A stretch of 64,000 nt of DNA, from the NCBI RefSeq assembly GCF_004005855.1, contig NZ_SACL01000001.1:1116001-1180000 (forward strand). Reading direction: 5' to 3'. The position numbers were made by a program, and so were the translations under genes. Below the pieces are notes generated by a model that worked only from the letters and a program-made list of their open reading frames with translations, made no database searches and was not told where the DNA came from. This document shows, one piece after another, positions 36,663 through 45,342 of this stretch. How positions within the stretch are numbered: position 1 is the first letter of the stretch; every line of letters begins with the position of its first letter. The stretch is from Rhodovarius crocodyli. Lineage in GTDB: Bacteria; Pseudomonadota; Alphaproteobacteria; Acetobacterales; Acetobacteraceae.

Positions 36663-37522
36663 AGAAGCTGCCCCATTGGCGTTCCCTGATGTACGTGCCG
36701 GCCGCGCGGGAGAAATTCATCGCCAAGGCGCATGAGCGCGGCGCGGATGCCATCATCCTGGACCTGGAGGACAGCATCGCGCCGGCGGAAAAGCCCGCGG
36801 CGCGCGCGGCGCTGGCCGGCGCGGTGCCGCGGGTTTCGGCCAACGGCGCGGATGTGGTGGTGCGCATCAACCGCCCGCTGGAGATGACCGTGCAGGATAT
36901 CGAGGCCGCGGTGATGCCCGGTGTGCGGGCGCTGGTCTGCACCAAGATCATGGGCTCGGACCACGTAAAACTGCTGGCTGAGCTGATCGAGGAGGCCGAG
37001 GCACGGCAGCGCATGGAGATCGGGCACACCGGCATGGTGGTGCTGGCAGAGGATGCGGCCGGCGTGCTGCGCGCGGAGGAGATTGCGCGCGCACACCCGC
37101 GCATCGTGGCGCTGGGGATCGGCGGGGAGGATCTGGCGACCGATCTGGGCGCCGAGGCGACGCCGGATGCGCTGGAACTGCCGAAGCGGCTGGGGGTGCT
37201 GGCGGCGCGCTCGGCCGGGGTGCTGCCGCTGGGCTTCATCGGGACGGTGGCGGGGCTGAGCGACCTGGAGGGGTACCGGGCGATGCTGCGGCGGTCTCGG
37301 GCGATCGGGTTTGCCTGCGCGAGCTGCGTGCACCCGTCTCAGGTGGCGATCATCAATGAGGAGTATGGGGCGAGCGAAGAAGAACTGGCCCGGGCGAAAA
37401 GGATGATCGCGGCGTTTGAGGTGGCGTTGGGGCAGGGGCTGGGGGCGGTGAGTTTTGAGGGGCAGATGATTGATTTGCCGGTGGTGGAGAGGGCGAGGAG
37501 GTTGGTGGAAAGGCAGAGGTAG
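36659..37522 (+). CDS. HpcH/HpaI aldolase/citrate lyase (CitE-type) family protein
   Basis: The 287-residue TIM-barrel protein has the CitE-family marks: RSLMYVPAAREKFIAKAHERGADAIILDLEDSIAPAEK at the N terminus, VVRINRP, TKIMGSDHVKLLAEL and FACASCVHPSQVAIINEEY. Members cleave or form C-C bonds in acyl-CoA substrates such as malyl-CoA or beta-methylmalyl-CoA. Its GTG overlaps the upstream deacetylase-type gene by four bases. The 3' end shows gradually falling GC content, and the AT-rich ATPase gene starts 34 bases later. Confidence 0.9.
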   Translation: MKKLPHWRSLMYVPAAREKFIAKAHERGADAIILDLEDSIAPAEKPAARAALAGAVPRVSANGADVVVRINRPLEMTVQDIEAAVMPGVRALVCTKIMGSDHVKLLAELIEEAEARQRMEIGHTGMVVLAEDAAGVLRAEEIARAHPRIVALGIGGEDLATDLGAEATPDALELPKRLGVLAARSAGVLPLGFIGTVAGLSDLEGYRAMLRRSRAIGFACASCVHPSQVAIINEEYGASEEELARAKRMIAAFEVALGQGLGAVSFEGQMIDLPVVERARRLVERQR

Positions 37523-37556
37523 AAACAATAATAATATTTTGAAAAAAAGGATTAAC

Positions 37557-39314
37557 ATGATACATACAGTTCATTTAAAGAATTTTAAAAAGTTTTCTGA
37601 TAGTGTCATAAAATTACATCCAAATAATATAACTTTTGCTGCCGGCGCTAATAATTCTGGAAAATCAACTTTACTCCAAGCGCTGGCTGTGTGGGAATTT
37701 TGCAAAATCGTCCTACAAAATGAAAAAGGAATAGAAAGTCTACTATCGGGATATTCCGGGCAGGGACTAGGAATATCTGATGATGAATTTTCTCCTATTT
37801 CCATTGCAACGCTAAAGCATTTGTGGACGAACCTAAAAAGCCAGCTACCGGGAAAAGATGGGTATTCATTATCCATTCAATGTGATTGGAGTGATGCATC
37901 CGGAAAACTAAAGCATCTGAAAATATCTCTTGCCTTAACTAATGATCGGCTTTTTATTAAATCAGAGAATTCAAATTTATCGAGAGAAGATCAAATTCCT
38001 ACCATTGCTTACCTGCCGACCTTTGCTGGGATAGCATCGCGCGAAAATAAGATGTCAGTTGCAGAGAGGCGCGGCATGATTGGTCGCGGTCTTGCTGGAG
38101 GAATTATCCGAAATCTGCTTTTAGATATGCACAATGATAATATTAATACGAGGAGTATGAAACGAGGCGAGAGATCAAAAATAAAAAGCTCAGACTTAAA
38201 AATAATTAGAAATTCAGATCCATGGGAAATACTACAAGTTACTCTGGGAAATTTATTCTCTATGAATTTAATAGTGGATCATTTTAACGATTTATTTCAT
38301 ACTTATATAAAAATATATAGTGTCAAGGGAAAGCAAGAAGGTTATAGTTTTAAAAAATACTCAGGCTATACACCGCGCGATCTAATGGCAGAAGGTAGTG
38401 GTTTCCTACAGTGGCTTAGCGTTTATGTTCTTGCATTAAGCCAATCAAATAATATCCTCTTGCTCGATGAGCCAGATGCTCATCTACACCCGCTTTTGCA
38501 AGATCAACTTATAAATGCACTCGCTGAAATTGGATCTAAGTCTGAAAAACAAATAATAATGGCAACCCATAGTACAGAAATTCTCAGGTGGGCCGAAAGT
38601 ACGAAAGTCCTTTCTTTTTCAAATAAAACTCCGAAATATTTAGTTGATGATAATGGAAAATTGAGTTTATTTATAGGTCTTGGAAGTGAGTATTCGCCAA
38701 AAATTGATCCATTAAAAAAGAACAAAAGGATGCTAATTGTCGAAAATAACAGCGATTTTAGAATATTGAAAATATTTTCCGAAATACTAGAAGTAAAATG
38801 GCCATCAAATTTGGTCGTTTGGCCGTGGAATGGTGGAAATAAGGAAAGAAAGCAACTATTTATTCAATTAAAAAAAGAAATACCTGATCTAAAGGCGATT
38901 GGAATTAGGGATCGCGATGATCTTGAATTAGCACAGGTTGACCCAATAAGCCTCGAGGATGGTTCATTTTCGGGAAAAGAACCTGATATGTCACTAAAAA
39001 CATGGCGACGTAGGCAAATCGAAGGTTATATTATTTATCCACCGGCTATAGCTAGAGCTGGAGGCTGTGATGAAAGTGAAATAATTAGTGCAATGGCAGC
39101 GCAAGCTCTTGTTATACCTGACGACTTTAAGTCCCGTGACGTCGCTTCAGCCATACTGGACGCGCGAGCAAAAGAAATAATGGAAGAGGTAGACAATAAT
39201 ATAAATAAATTATTTAAGGTAGACAAATTTAAAGTTGTTTCAAATTTTAAAAAAGACGAAGTGCCGGAAGATGTGTCGTATTTGATCAACGAAATTGTGA
39301 ATATGTGCAATTGA
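37557..39314 (+). CDS. OLD-like AAA ATPase with C-terminal TOPRIM-like domain (defence candidate)
   Basis: The 585-residue protein begins with an ABC/SMC-type ATPase: Walker A GANNSGKST (residues 30-38) and Walker B ILLLDEPDAHLHP with Asp304-Glu305. A C-terminal part carries TOPRIM-like acidic marks: Glu396 in LIVENNSD, Asp452-Arg-Asp454 in GIRDRDDLE, and RRRQIEGYII with Glu489, resembling OLD-family nucleases. Base composition and codons (AAA, AAT, ATA, AGA) are far more AT-rich than both flanks, a sign of recent transfer. It has AAGGA before the ATG. OLD-type proteins act in phage defence, alone or with partners; no GajB-like helicase or other partner adjoins it. Confidence 0.8.
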   Translation: MIHTVHLKNFKKFSDSVIKLHPNNITFAAGANNSGKSTLLQALAVWEFCKIVLQNEKGIESLLSGYSGQGLGISDDEFSPISIATLKHLWTNLKSQLPGKDGYSLSIQCDWSDASGKLKHLKISLALTNDRLFIKSENSNLSREDQIPTIAYLPTFAGIASRENKMSVAERRGMIGRGLAGGIIRNLLLDMHNDNINTRSMKRGERSKIKSSDLKIIRNSDPWEILQVTLGNLFSMNLIVDHFNDLFHTYIKIYSVKGKQEGYSFKKYSGYTPRDLMAEGSGFLQWLSVYVLALSQSNNILLLDEPDAHLHPLLQDQLINALAEIGSKSEKQIIMATHSTEILRWAESTKVLSFSNKTPKYLVDDNGKLSLFIGLGSEYSPKIDPLKKNKRMLIVENNSDFRILKIFSEILEVKWPSNLVVWPWNGGNKERKQLFIQLKKEIPDLKAIGIRDRDDLELAQVDPISLEDGSFSGKEPDMSLKTWRRRQIEGYIIYPPAIARAGGCDESEIISAMAAQALVIPDDFKSRDVASAILDARAKEIMEEVDNNINKLFKVDKFKVVSNFKKDEVPEDVSYLINEIVNMCN

Positions 39315-39320
39315 AAGCGT

Positions 39321-39341
39321 GGGCGGGTTGTAAACCCGCCC
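39321..39341 (+). terminator. Hairpin after the OLD-like gene
   Basis: A 9-bp stem with a three-base loop pairs GGGCGGGTT (39321-39329) with AACCCGCCC (39333-39341), seven bases past the stop. There is no strong T-run after it, so it may be a weak or Rho-aided end. It also sits at the point where base composition returns to high GC, so it may mark the boundary of the inserted segment. Confidence 0.55.
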
Positions 39342-39361
39342 GTTCCCAACGTTTGCGGGCC

Positions 39362-40702
39362 TCACCCCTCCATATCCACATCCCTAGTCTCAGGCCCTAA
39401 CACCAACGCCACCAGCGTCAGCACCGCCATCGCGCTCAAATAAACCCCCACCCAGAACGGGCTCCCGCCCCCGGCGCTCCACAGCGCCACCGCCACGAAC
39501 GGCGCCAGCGCGGCCCCCAGGATGGAGGACAGGTTGTAGCTGATCCCCGACCCCGTATACCGCACGCTCGCCGGGAACAGTTCCGGCAGCAGCGCGCCCA
39601 TGGGCCCGAAGGTCAGCCCCATCAGCGAAAAGCCCAGCACCAGCCACGCCATCACGCCCACGAAGCCCCCGGCCAGCATCGGCACCCACAGCAGCCCGAA
39701 CACCGCGATGCCCAGCGTGATGCCGATCATCGTCTTCCGCCGCCCCCACTTCTCCGCCCAGGGGCCAGAGACCAGCGTGAACACGCCAAAAAACACCACG
39801 CCCAAAATCATCATCAGCACGAAGCTGCGATAGTCATACCCCAGCCCCGGCAGCGCCGCGTTCACCGCCGCCCGCCCATAGCTCAGCGAAAACGTGGTCA
39901 TCAGATAGAACAGCACATAGGTCGCCAGCATGTAGAAGGTGCCCAGCACCAGCTGCCGCCCATGGTTCTGGAACACGGCGGCCAGCGGCACCTTGTGCAC
40001 CTGGCCCTGGTCCACGGTCTTCTTGAAGGCCGCGCTCTCCACCAGGTTCAGCCGCACCCACATCCCCACCACGACCATCACGATCGAGAACAGGAACGGC
40101 ACCCGCCACCCCCAGCTCAGAAAGGCCTCCGACGGCCGGGACGGATCGCTGGACGGCAGCACCGCCGCGATGATCAGGAACAGTCCGTTGGCGATGATGA
40201 AGCCCAGCGGCGCGCCCAGCTGCGGAAAGGTGCCATAGATGGCGCGCTTGCCCTTCGGCGCGTTCTCGGTGGCCACCAGCGCCGCACCGGACCACTCGCC
40301 GCCCAGCGCAAAACCCTGCGCCAGCCGCATCACCGTCAGCAGCGCCGGCGCCAGCCACCCAACCATCTCATAGGTCGGCAGCGCGCCGATCAGGAAGGTC
40401 GCGATGCCCATGGTCAGCAGCGACCCCACCAGCGTCACCTTGCGGCCCTTCTTGTCGCCCATATGCCCGAAGGCGATCGCCCCCAGCGGCCGGGCCACCA
40501 TCGCCGCGCCGAACACGCCGAAGCTCGCGAGCAGCGCCACCGTGTCATTGCCCGCCGGGAAGAACAGGTGCGGAAACACCAGCACCGCCGCCGTGGCGTA
40601 GATATAGAAGTCATAGAACTCGATGGTGGTGCCGATCAGGCTGGCCATGATCACGCGGGATCGCGGATTGGCGGGAACGGCCTCGGCAGTGGTGGCGGAC
40701 AT
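39362..40702 (-). CDS. MFS transporter, metabolite:H+ symporter (MHS) family
   Basis: The 446-residue protein has twelve predicted membrane spans. It carries MHS hallmarks: LIGTTIEFYDFYIYATAAVLVFP at the N terminus, RPLGAIAFGHMGDKKGRK (the conserved loop 2-3 motif), MRLAQGFALGGEWSGAALVATENAPKGKRA, and FPASVRYTGSGISYNLSSILGAALAPF. The family takes up organic acids and osmolytes such as alpha-ketoglutarate, citrate, proline or shikimate with protons. It is convergent with the ATPase gene, so it is not part of the deacetylase operon. Substrate unknown. Confidence 0.92.
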   Translation of the reverse strand: MSATTAEAVPANPRSRVIMASLIGTTIEFYDFYIYATAAVLVFPHLFFPAGNDTVALLASFGVFGAAMVARPLGAIAFGHMGDKKGRKVTLVGSLLTMGIATFLIGALPTYEMVGWLAPALLTVMRLAQGFALGGEWSGAALVATENAPKGKRAIYGTFPQLGAPLGFIIANGLFLIIAAVLPSSDPSRPSEAFLSWGWRVPFLFSIVMVVVGMWVRLNLVESAAFKKTVDQGQVHKVPLAAVFQNHGRQLVLGTFYMLATYVLFYLMTTFSLSYGRAAVNAALPGLGYDYRSFVLMMILGVVFFGVFTLVSGPWAEKWGRRKTMIGITLGIAVFGLLWVPMLAGGFVGVMAWLVLGFSLMGLTFGPMGALLPELFPASVRYTGSGISYNLSSILGAALAPFVAVALWSAGGGSPFWVGVYLSAMAVLTLVALVLGPETRDVDMEG

Positions 40703-40978
40703 GGTGGCTCTTTCAGTGCGGGGCGTGCCCTCGCTGGCCTGTCTCGTCGCGTCCTCGTTGCAATGCTGCGGCCGGGCAGGGCCCGCCGACATTTCCGGTC
40801 GCGCCGATGCGCCCCGCAGCAATGTTCCGCCGAGGCTAGTCGCTGAAATGTCATGCGGCCAGCGCGGGGCGCGCTGGGCAGCCCCGCCCCAGGCGCAGGC
40901 CCGAAAATAACTGAATCACGCCTTGTTTCCGCCTTCGATCACTGAAACGTTACCAGTATCCCGAGGTTGGAGAGCCCC

Positions 40979-41761
40979 ATGCGTCTTGCCGTTGCTTTGC
41001 TCGCTGCGGTTGTGTGTCTTGCCGTGCAAAGTCGCACCGCCGGGGCCGCCCCCCGCCCCGCCGATTGCGAGCTGACGGTGAACGGCCGCAGCTACATCCG
41101 CGGCCAGTGCCAGTTCGATGCCGATGCGGATGGCAGCTTCCGCATCAACGGCACGGACTACTTCGCCTATGTGAACGTCACCGCCCCCGGCGTGGCCGAG
41201 GCCAGCTGGAACGCGGACCCCGCCTCCACCCACGCCCACAACCCGCTGGGTGAGCTGCGCCGCCAGGGTGCCTGCTGGGTCGGCGCCAATGTCCGCATCT
41301 GCGCCCGCGCCCTGTCGCCGGAGGCCCTGCGCACCGCCCAGGCCGCCCAGCCCAACGGCTTCGCGCTGTGGCCCATCACCCCGGGCCTGACGGCCTGCAT
41401 CGGCCCCCAGGGGGCGCTCGCCGCCGGCACCCGGATGGTGCTGCGCAACTGCCGCGTTCCGGCGGATCTGCTCGTCCAGCGCGCCCCGGACGGCGCGCTC
41501 ACCCTCTCGGGCAACCTCTGCCTCGGCGTCGAGGCCCCCGGTATGGGCCGCCCGGCAGAGCTGATCGCGGAGCCCTGCGCCCCCAGCTCCCCCCGCTGGA
41601 CCACTCAGGCCACCGCCACCGAGGAAGCGATCGTGCGCTCGTCAGCGGGCATGTGCCTGACCATCCCGGCCATGGCCCGCCCCGAGACGCCCTTCCCGTA
41701 CACGGTCAACGTCGCCCCCTGCGCCGCCACCGCCACCAAGTTCATCCTGTCCCGAGGCTGA
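40979..41761 (+). CDS. Secreted Cys-containing protein of unknown function
   Basis: The 260-residue protein has a signal peptide (MRLAVALLAAVVCLAVQSRTAGAA). The mature part contains about ten cysteines. Its second half (AGTRMVLRNCRVPADLLVQRAPDGALTLSGNLCLGVE, then SSAGMCLTIPAM) resembles ricin-type beta-trefoil repeats (Q-x-W-like LCL pattern), though QxW motifs are incomplete. The first half (ADCELTVNGRSYIRGQCQFDADADGSFRING) is typical of small exported bacterial proteins. The next secreted protein gene follows after five bases. Carbohydrate binding is only a guess. Confidence 0.6.
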   Translation: MRLAVALLAAVVCLAVQSRTAGAAPRPADCELTVNGRSYIRGQCQFDADADGSFRINGTDYFAYVNVTAPGVAEASWNADPASTHAHNPLGELRRQGACWVGANVRICARALSPEALRTAQAAQPNGFALWPITPGLTACIGPQGALAAGTRMVLRNCRVPADLLVQRAPDGALTLSGNLCLGVEAPGMGRPAELIAEPCAPSSPRWTTQATATEEAIVRSSAGMCLTIPAMARPETPFPYTVNVAPCAATATKFILSRG

Positions 41762-41766
41762 GGCCC

Positions 41767-42234
41767 ATGAAGCACATCCTGATCCTCGCCGCCCTGCTGC
41801 TGACGACCGGCACCGCCCGCGCCGCCGAGGAGCCCTTCGGCCAGAACATCGGCCCCTGGCGCTTCACCCAGCAGGACCAGCCCCGGAACGTGGTCCTGTG
41901 CCGCGCCTATCTGGGCGACAACCGCATCCTGCGCTGGACGTCGGGCGCCGTCGCCGTATCGGTTCCGGCCAACGGCATTCCGCCCGCGACCTATCGCGAG
42001 ACCTTCTTCTCGGCGGCCGGTGAATCGGAGCCGGTCAACGCCACCGCGAACGCCCAGCGGCTGACGCTGAACCTGGACGAGGGCTCCCTGGCCCATGTCG
42101 TGCGGGGGCGCGGCTTCCAATGGCGCCTGCTCGTCAACGGCAGCCCGCGCAGCGGCACCATCGGCTTCGACCAGAATGTGGGTGCGGCAGTGGCCCGGCT
42201 GCGGGAATGCAGCCGTGCCAATGGCGGGCGCTAA
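41767..42234 (+). CDS. Small secreted protein, unknown function
   Basis: The 155-residue protein has a signal peptide (MKHILILAALLLTTGTARAA) and a mostly beta-type mature part (FGQNIGPWRFTQQDQPRNVVLCRAYL, RILRWTSGAVAVSVPA, LVNGSPRSGTIGFDQNV). It follows the preceding secreted-protein gene by five bases, so they are co-expressed. The last four bases overlap, tail to tail, the sugar-kinase gene on the other strand. I recognise no family. Confidence 0.65.
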   Translation: MKHILILAALLLTTGTARAAEEPFGQNIGPWRFTQQDQPRNVVLCRAYLGDNRILRWTSGAVAVSVPANGIPPATYRETFFSAAGESEPVNATANAQRLTLNLDEGSLAHVVRGRGFQWRLLVNGSPRSGTIGFDQNVGAAVARLRECSRANGGR

Positions 42235-43082
42235 AGCAGCGCGTCGATCTCCGCGGCCGTCGGCGCCCAGGCGCCCGGCCGCGTGCAGGCCAGTGCCCCC
42301 GCCGCATTCGCCCGTCGCAGCGCGATGCCCATCGGCACCCGCGCGTGCAGCGCCGCCGCCAGCGCCCCGCACCAGGCATCGCCCGCGCCCACGCTGTCCG
42401 TGACGGCGATGGGAAAGGCCGGCACGTGGAAACGCCCCTCCGGCCCCGCATATTCCGCGCCGCGTTCCGCCAGGGTGCGCGCCACCCCGATGCCGAGTGC
42501 GGCCGCCAGCGCCGCCGCATCCGGCGCGCGCCCCAGCTGAGAGGCGAGCCACGCCGCCTCCGGCTCATTCACCACCAGCCAGTTCAGCGCCGACAGTTCC
42601 GGCTGGGTCGCGGCCGGGGCCAGGTTCAGCATGCTGCGCGCCCCCACGGACCGCGCGCGCAGGATCATCGCGGCATTCTCGGCGGGCGGCACTTCCATCT
42701 GCAGCATCACCAGCGTGCCGGCCGGCACCTCCGGCGCCCTGGCCAGCATGTTGGCGGCGGGTGCGACCGCTATCTGGTTGCGCCCCTGCGCATCCACCAC
42801 CACGGCGGCCATGCCGGTGGGCGCCTCCACCTCGGTCAGATGCGCGGCCACGCCCGCATCCTCCAGCGCCTGGCGCAGCAGCGCCGCATTGGCATCCCGC
42901 CCCACGGCACCGAAGAAGGACACCCGCGCCCCCGCGCGCGCCGCCGCCACCGCCTGGTTCAGCCCCTTCCCGCCGGCCGAGGCAGGGCTGGTCTCGGCCA
43001 GCACCGTCTCCCCGGCCAGCGGCAGGGCGGCGGTGCGGAAGATCTGGTCAACGATGGCGGAGCCGAACACCAGCACGGTCAT
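42231..43082 (-). CDS. PfkB-family carbohydrate kinase (ribokinase-like)
   Basis: The 283-residue protein has the two PfkB signatures: GGKGLNQAVAAARAGARVSFFGAVGRDANAALL near residue 40 and the C-terminal DSVGAGDAWCGALAAALHARV with catalytic Asp. It resembles ribokinase in layout but could phosphorylate other sugars or nucleosides. Its start overlaps the HD-phosphohydrolase gene by four bases. With thyX and the HD protein it forms a small nucleotide/sugar cluster, but the natural substrate cannot be read. Confidence 0.88.
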   Translation of the reverse strand: MTVLVFGSAIVDQIFRTAALPLAGETVLAETSPASAGGKGLNQAVAAARAGARVSFFGAVGRDANAALLRQALEDAGVAAHLTEVEAPTGMAAVVVDAQGRNQIAVAPAANMLARAPEVPAGTLVMLQMEVPPAENAAMILRARSVGARSMLNLAPAATQPELSALNWLVVNEPEAAWLASQLGRAPDAAALAAALGIGVARTLAERGAEYAGPEGRFHVPAFPIAVTDSVGAGDAWCGALAAALHARVPMGIALRRANAAGALACTRPGAWAPTAAEIDALL

Positions 43083-43654
43083 GGCCGCATCAGCCCCAGT
43101 TCCAGCGCGCGGTCATACAGCGCGTTGATCATGCCCTCGAACGGCGCACCCAGGTCGATGGCGGGCTGCATGCGCTTCAGGCTGCGGGCGCGCGTCAGCC
43201 CCACCTCGGCCCAGGCCGGCGCCCCGCAATCCACCTGCTGCAGAAAGCCCTGAAGCCGGTCGCAGCCCATGGCGAAGCGCGCCTCGGGGGTCACGCCTTC
43301 CTCGAACTCGCGCCACAGCGCGTGCATGCGGCCGGATTGCGCGGGCGGCAGGCGGGCGAACAGGGCTTCGGCGGCGGCGCGCTCGCGCTCCACCTGCGTC
43401 TCCAGCCCGCGATCGTCGAAGGCGAAGGTATCCCCCGCCTCGATCTCCACCACGTCATGCACCGCGATCATCGCCAGGGTCTGGCCCAGATCGGGCGCCG
43501 GCGTCACTTCCGGATGCAGCAGCACCGCGATGAGCGCCACATGCCACGCATGCTCGGCGCTGTTCTCCGGCCGGCCTTCGGTAAAGGCCGCGCGATGGAC
43601 GTGTTTCAGGCGGCTTGCCAGGCTGAAGAAGCCCAGCAGGCCGTCCTCACTCAC
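43079..43654 (-). CDS. HD-domain phosphohydrolase (YfbR/5'-deoxynucleotidase-like)
   Basis: The 191-residue protein has HD-family residues: [41 protein letters not shown] with the first His-Asp-type metal site, then [20 protein letters not shown] with His-Asp, and the YfbR-like [15 protein letters not shown]. Such proteins dephosphorylate deoxynucleoside 5'-monophosphates. Position next to thyX (eight-base overlap) fits a thymidylate or deoxynucleotide role, though the link is only by neighbourhood. Confidence 0.85.
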   Translation of the reverse strand: MSEDGLLGFFSLASRLKHVHRAAFTEGRPENSAEHAWHVALIAVLLHPEVTPAPDLGQTLAMIAVHDVVEIEAGDTFAFDDRGLETQVERERAAAEALFARLPPAQSGRMHALWREFEEGVTPEARFAMGCDRLQGFLQQVDCGAPAWAEVGLTRARSLKRMQPAIDLGAPFEGMINALYDRALELGLMRP

Positions 43655-44582
43655 GACCGAGCGTCTCCATCAGTTCCCGCCACTCGCGCTTGGACAGCCC
43701 GGAGGCCGGCTGCTCCACCACTTCCCCGGCCAGCAGGCGCTTCACGATCGCCAGCATCTGCGCCGAGAGCGTCACGGCCCCCATGCGGTAATCCCGGAAC
43801 GCCTCATAGCAATGCGGCACCCAGGCCTTCACCGTGTCGATCATCGCCTCGGCATAGACGCGGATCTCATACTGCGCATGCGCGTCGGCACGCAGGGACA
43901 GGAAATGCAGCAGATTGTGCAGGTCCGTCTTCCAGTACCACTGCGTGTAGGTATTCAGCGTGAGGTTCATCCGCGCCAGCTCACGCGCCAGGCCGGACTT
44001 CTCGGCGCTCAGCGTGGTGCCGGCCTCATCCTCGTTCAGCATCTCGATATAGTGGTCGTAGTTGCGGCTGGCGTCGTCGCGCAGCAGGCGCAGCACATGG
44101 GCGGCTTCCTCGCCCTCCAGCACATCGCCGCGGCCCTGGCGGTTCACGCTGCTCTGGGCCGCCAGCTGGGCCTGGGCCGGGATGTAGAACTCCTTGTCCA
44201 TCACGGAATACCGCGCGGAATACTCGTTCACATTGGCGGTGCGGTGGCGGATCCACTGCCGCGCGACAAAGATCGGCAGCTTGATGTGGTACTTGATCTC
44301 GCACATCTCGAACGGCGTCGAATGCCGGTGCCGCATCAGATAGCGGATCAGCCCCCGGTCCTCATTCGCGGCCTTGGTGCCGCGCCCGTAGGACACACGC
44401 GCCGCCTGCACCACCGCCGCATCGTCGCCCATATAGTCCACCACCCGCACGAAGCCGTGGTCGAGCACCGGAATGGCGGTGGCCAGCATCGCCTCCAGCC
44501 CGGCCGAGACCGGGCGGGCCGTCGGGGTGCGCTGGGCGGCGGCCTCGGCCATCTCGGCCTTCTGTTCGTCGGTCAGCGCCAT
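43647..44582 (-). CDS. thyX: Flavin-dependent thymidylate synthase
   Basis: The 311-residue protein carries the ThyX motif [19 protein letters not shown] (RHRxxxxxEYS type), [20 protein letters not shown] and [28 protein letters not shown]. It methylates dUMP to dTMP with FAD and methylene-tetrahydrofolate. It replaces ThyA in many Acetobacteraceae. The ATG at 44582 ([17 protein letters not shown]) gives a normal N terminus. An AT-rich repeat lies between it and the ridA-like gene upstream. Confidence 0.96.
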   Translation of the reverse strand: MALTDEQKAEMAEAAAQRTPTARPVSAGLEAMLATAIPVLDHGFVRVVDYMGDDAAVVQAARVSYGRGTKAANEDRGLIRYLMRHRHSTPFEMCEIKYHIKLPIFVARQWIRHRTANVNEYSARYSVMDKEFYIPAQAQLAAQSSVNRQGRGDVLEGEEAAHVLRLLRDDASRNYDHYIEMLNEDEAGTTLSAEKSGLARELARMNLTLNTYTQWYWKTDLHNLLHFLSLRADAHAQYEIRVYAEAMIDTVKAWVPHCYEAFRDYRMGAVTLSAQMLAIVKRLLAGEVVEQPASGLSKREWRELMETLGRE

Positions 44583-44696
44583 GGCGGAACCCCTGTGGTG
44601 TAAAGGCGCCTGTGTAGAGCCTGGCGTGGCGTTGCACCAGCGTCGCACGGCCAAGCAGGGGCTTACATAGTTATCATAGGTGTGGGTAAAATTAAT

Positions 44697-44793
44697 CTTC
44701 TTTTTCTGAAGAAAAAAAAGCAAAAAGACTTTTCGAGTTTTATGTTAGATAAAACTATCAAAAGTTTTTTGGTTCTTTTTTACAAAAAAGAAC
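44697..44793. repeat. AT-rich three-hairpin intergenic element, copy B
   Basis: In opposite orientation to copy A, this has an 11-bp stem with one mismatch (44697-44707/44710-44720, arm CTTCTTTTTCT), a central perfect 8-bp stem (44736-44743/44749-44756, arm AGTTTTAT) and a perfect 10-bp stem (44772-44781/44784-44793, arm GTTCTTTTTT). Outer hairpins and A/T spacers match copy A; the central stems do not match in sequence. An 8-bp inverted repeat, GGTGTGGG/CCCACACC (44679-44686/44800-44807), frames it. It follows the ridA-like gene. Confidence 0.8.
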
Positions 44794-44827
44794 ATTCTTC
44801 CCACACCCGCCAATATTTGGGGCTTGC

Positions 44828-45298
44828 TTACCCCGCGATCTCGAACATCCCCTCGACCTCGCACGCCGCATTCCCCGGCAGGCTGGGCACGCCGATGGTG
44901 CTGCGCGCGTGGCGCCCGGCGTCGCCGAACACTTCCACCGCCAGGTCGGACGCCCCGTTCATCACCACCGGATGCGCGGTGAATTCCGGCGGTGCGGCGA
45001 TGAAGCCGCCCAGGCGCACTACCTTCACCACCTTGTCCAGATCGCCACCGCAGGCGGCCTTCAGCTGGGCCATGACGTTCACGAAGCAAAGCTTCGCCGC
45101 TTCCTTCGCCGTCTCGGGCGTCACGTCCGCGCCGACCTTGCCGGTGTATGCGATGGCGCCGTCCTTCAGCGGGATCTGGCCGGAGACGACCACGATGTTC
45201 CCCGTGCGGGTCCAGCCCACATAGTTGGCGACCGGCGCCGGGGCGGCGGGCAGGGTGATGCCGAGTTCGGCGAGACGGGCGTCGATGCGGCCGGCCAT
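44828..45298 (-). CDS. RidA-family protein
   Basis: The 156-residue protein has RidA/YjgF-type segments: RTGNIVVVSGQIPLKDGAIAYTGKVGADVTPETAKEAAKLCFVNVMAQLKAA, VVKVVRLGGFIAAPPEFTAHPVVMNGAS and GRHARSTIGVPSLPGNAACEVEGMFEI. Its core RidA role is hydrolysis of reactive enamine/imine intermediates, but this longer subfamily lacks a clear match to the Arg of classical RidA in my reading. The ATG at 45298 was chosen over an upstream ATG because MAGRIDARLAELGITLP is the usual start. Confidence 0.85.
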   Translation of the reverse strand: MAGRIDARLAELGITLPAAPAPVANYVGWTRTGNIVVVSGQIPLKDGAIAYTGKVGADVTPETAKEAAKLCFVNVMAQLKAACGGDLDKVVKVVRLGGFIAAPPEFTAHPVVMNGASDLAVEVFGDAGRHARSTIGVPSLPGNAACEVEGMFEIAG

Positions 45299-45342
45299 GG
45301 AGACCTCCAGATTGGGTTCGATGGCCGGCAGCATAACCGCCA

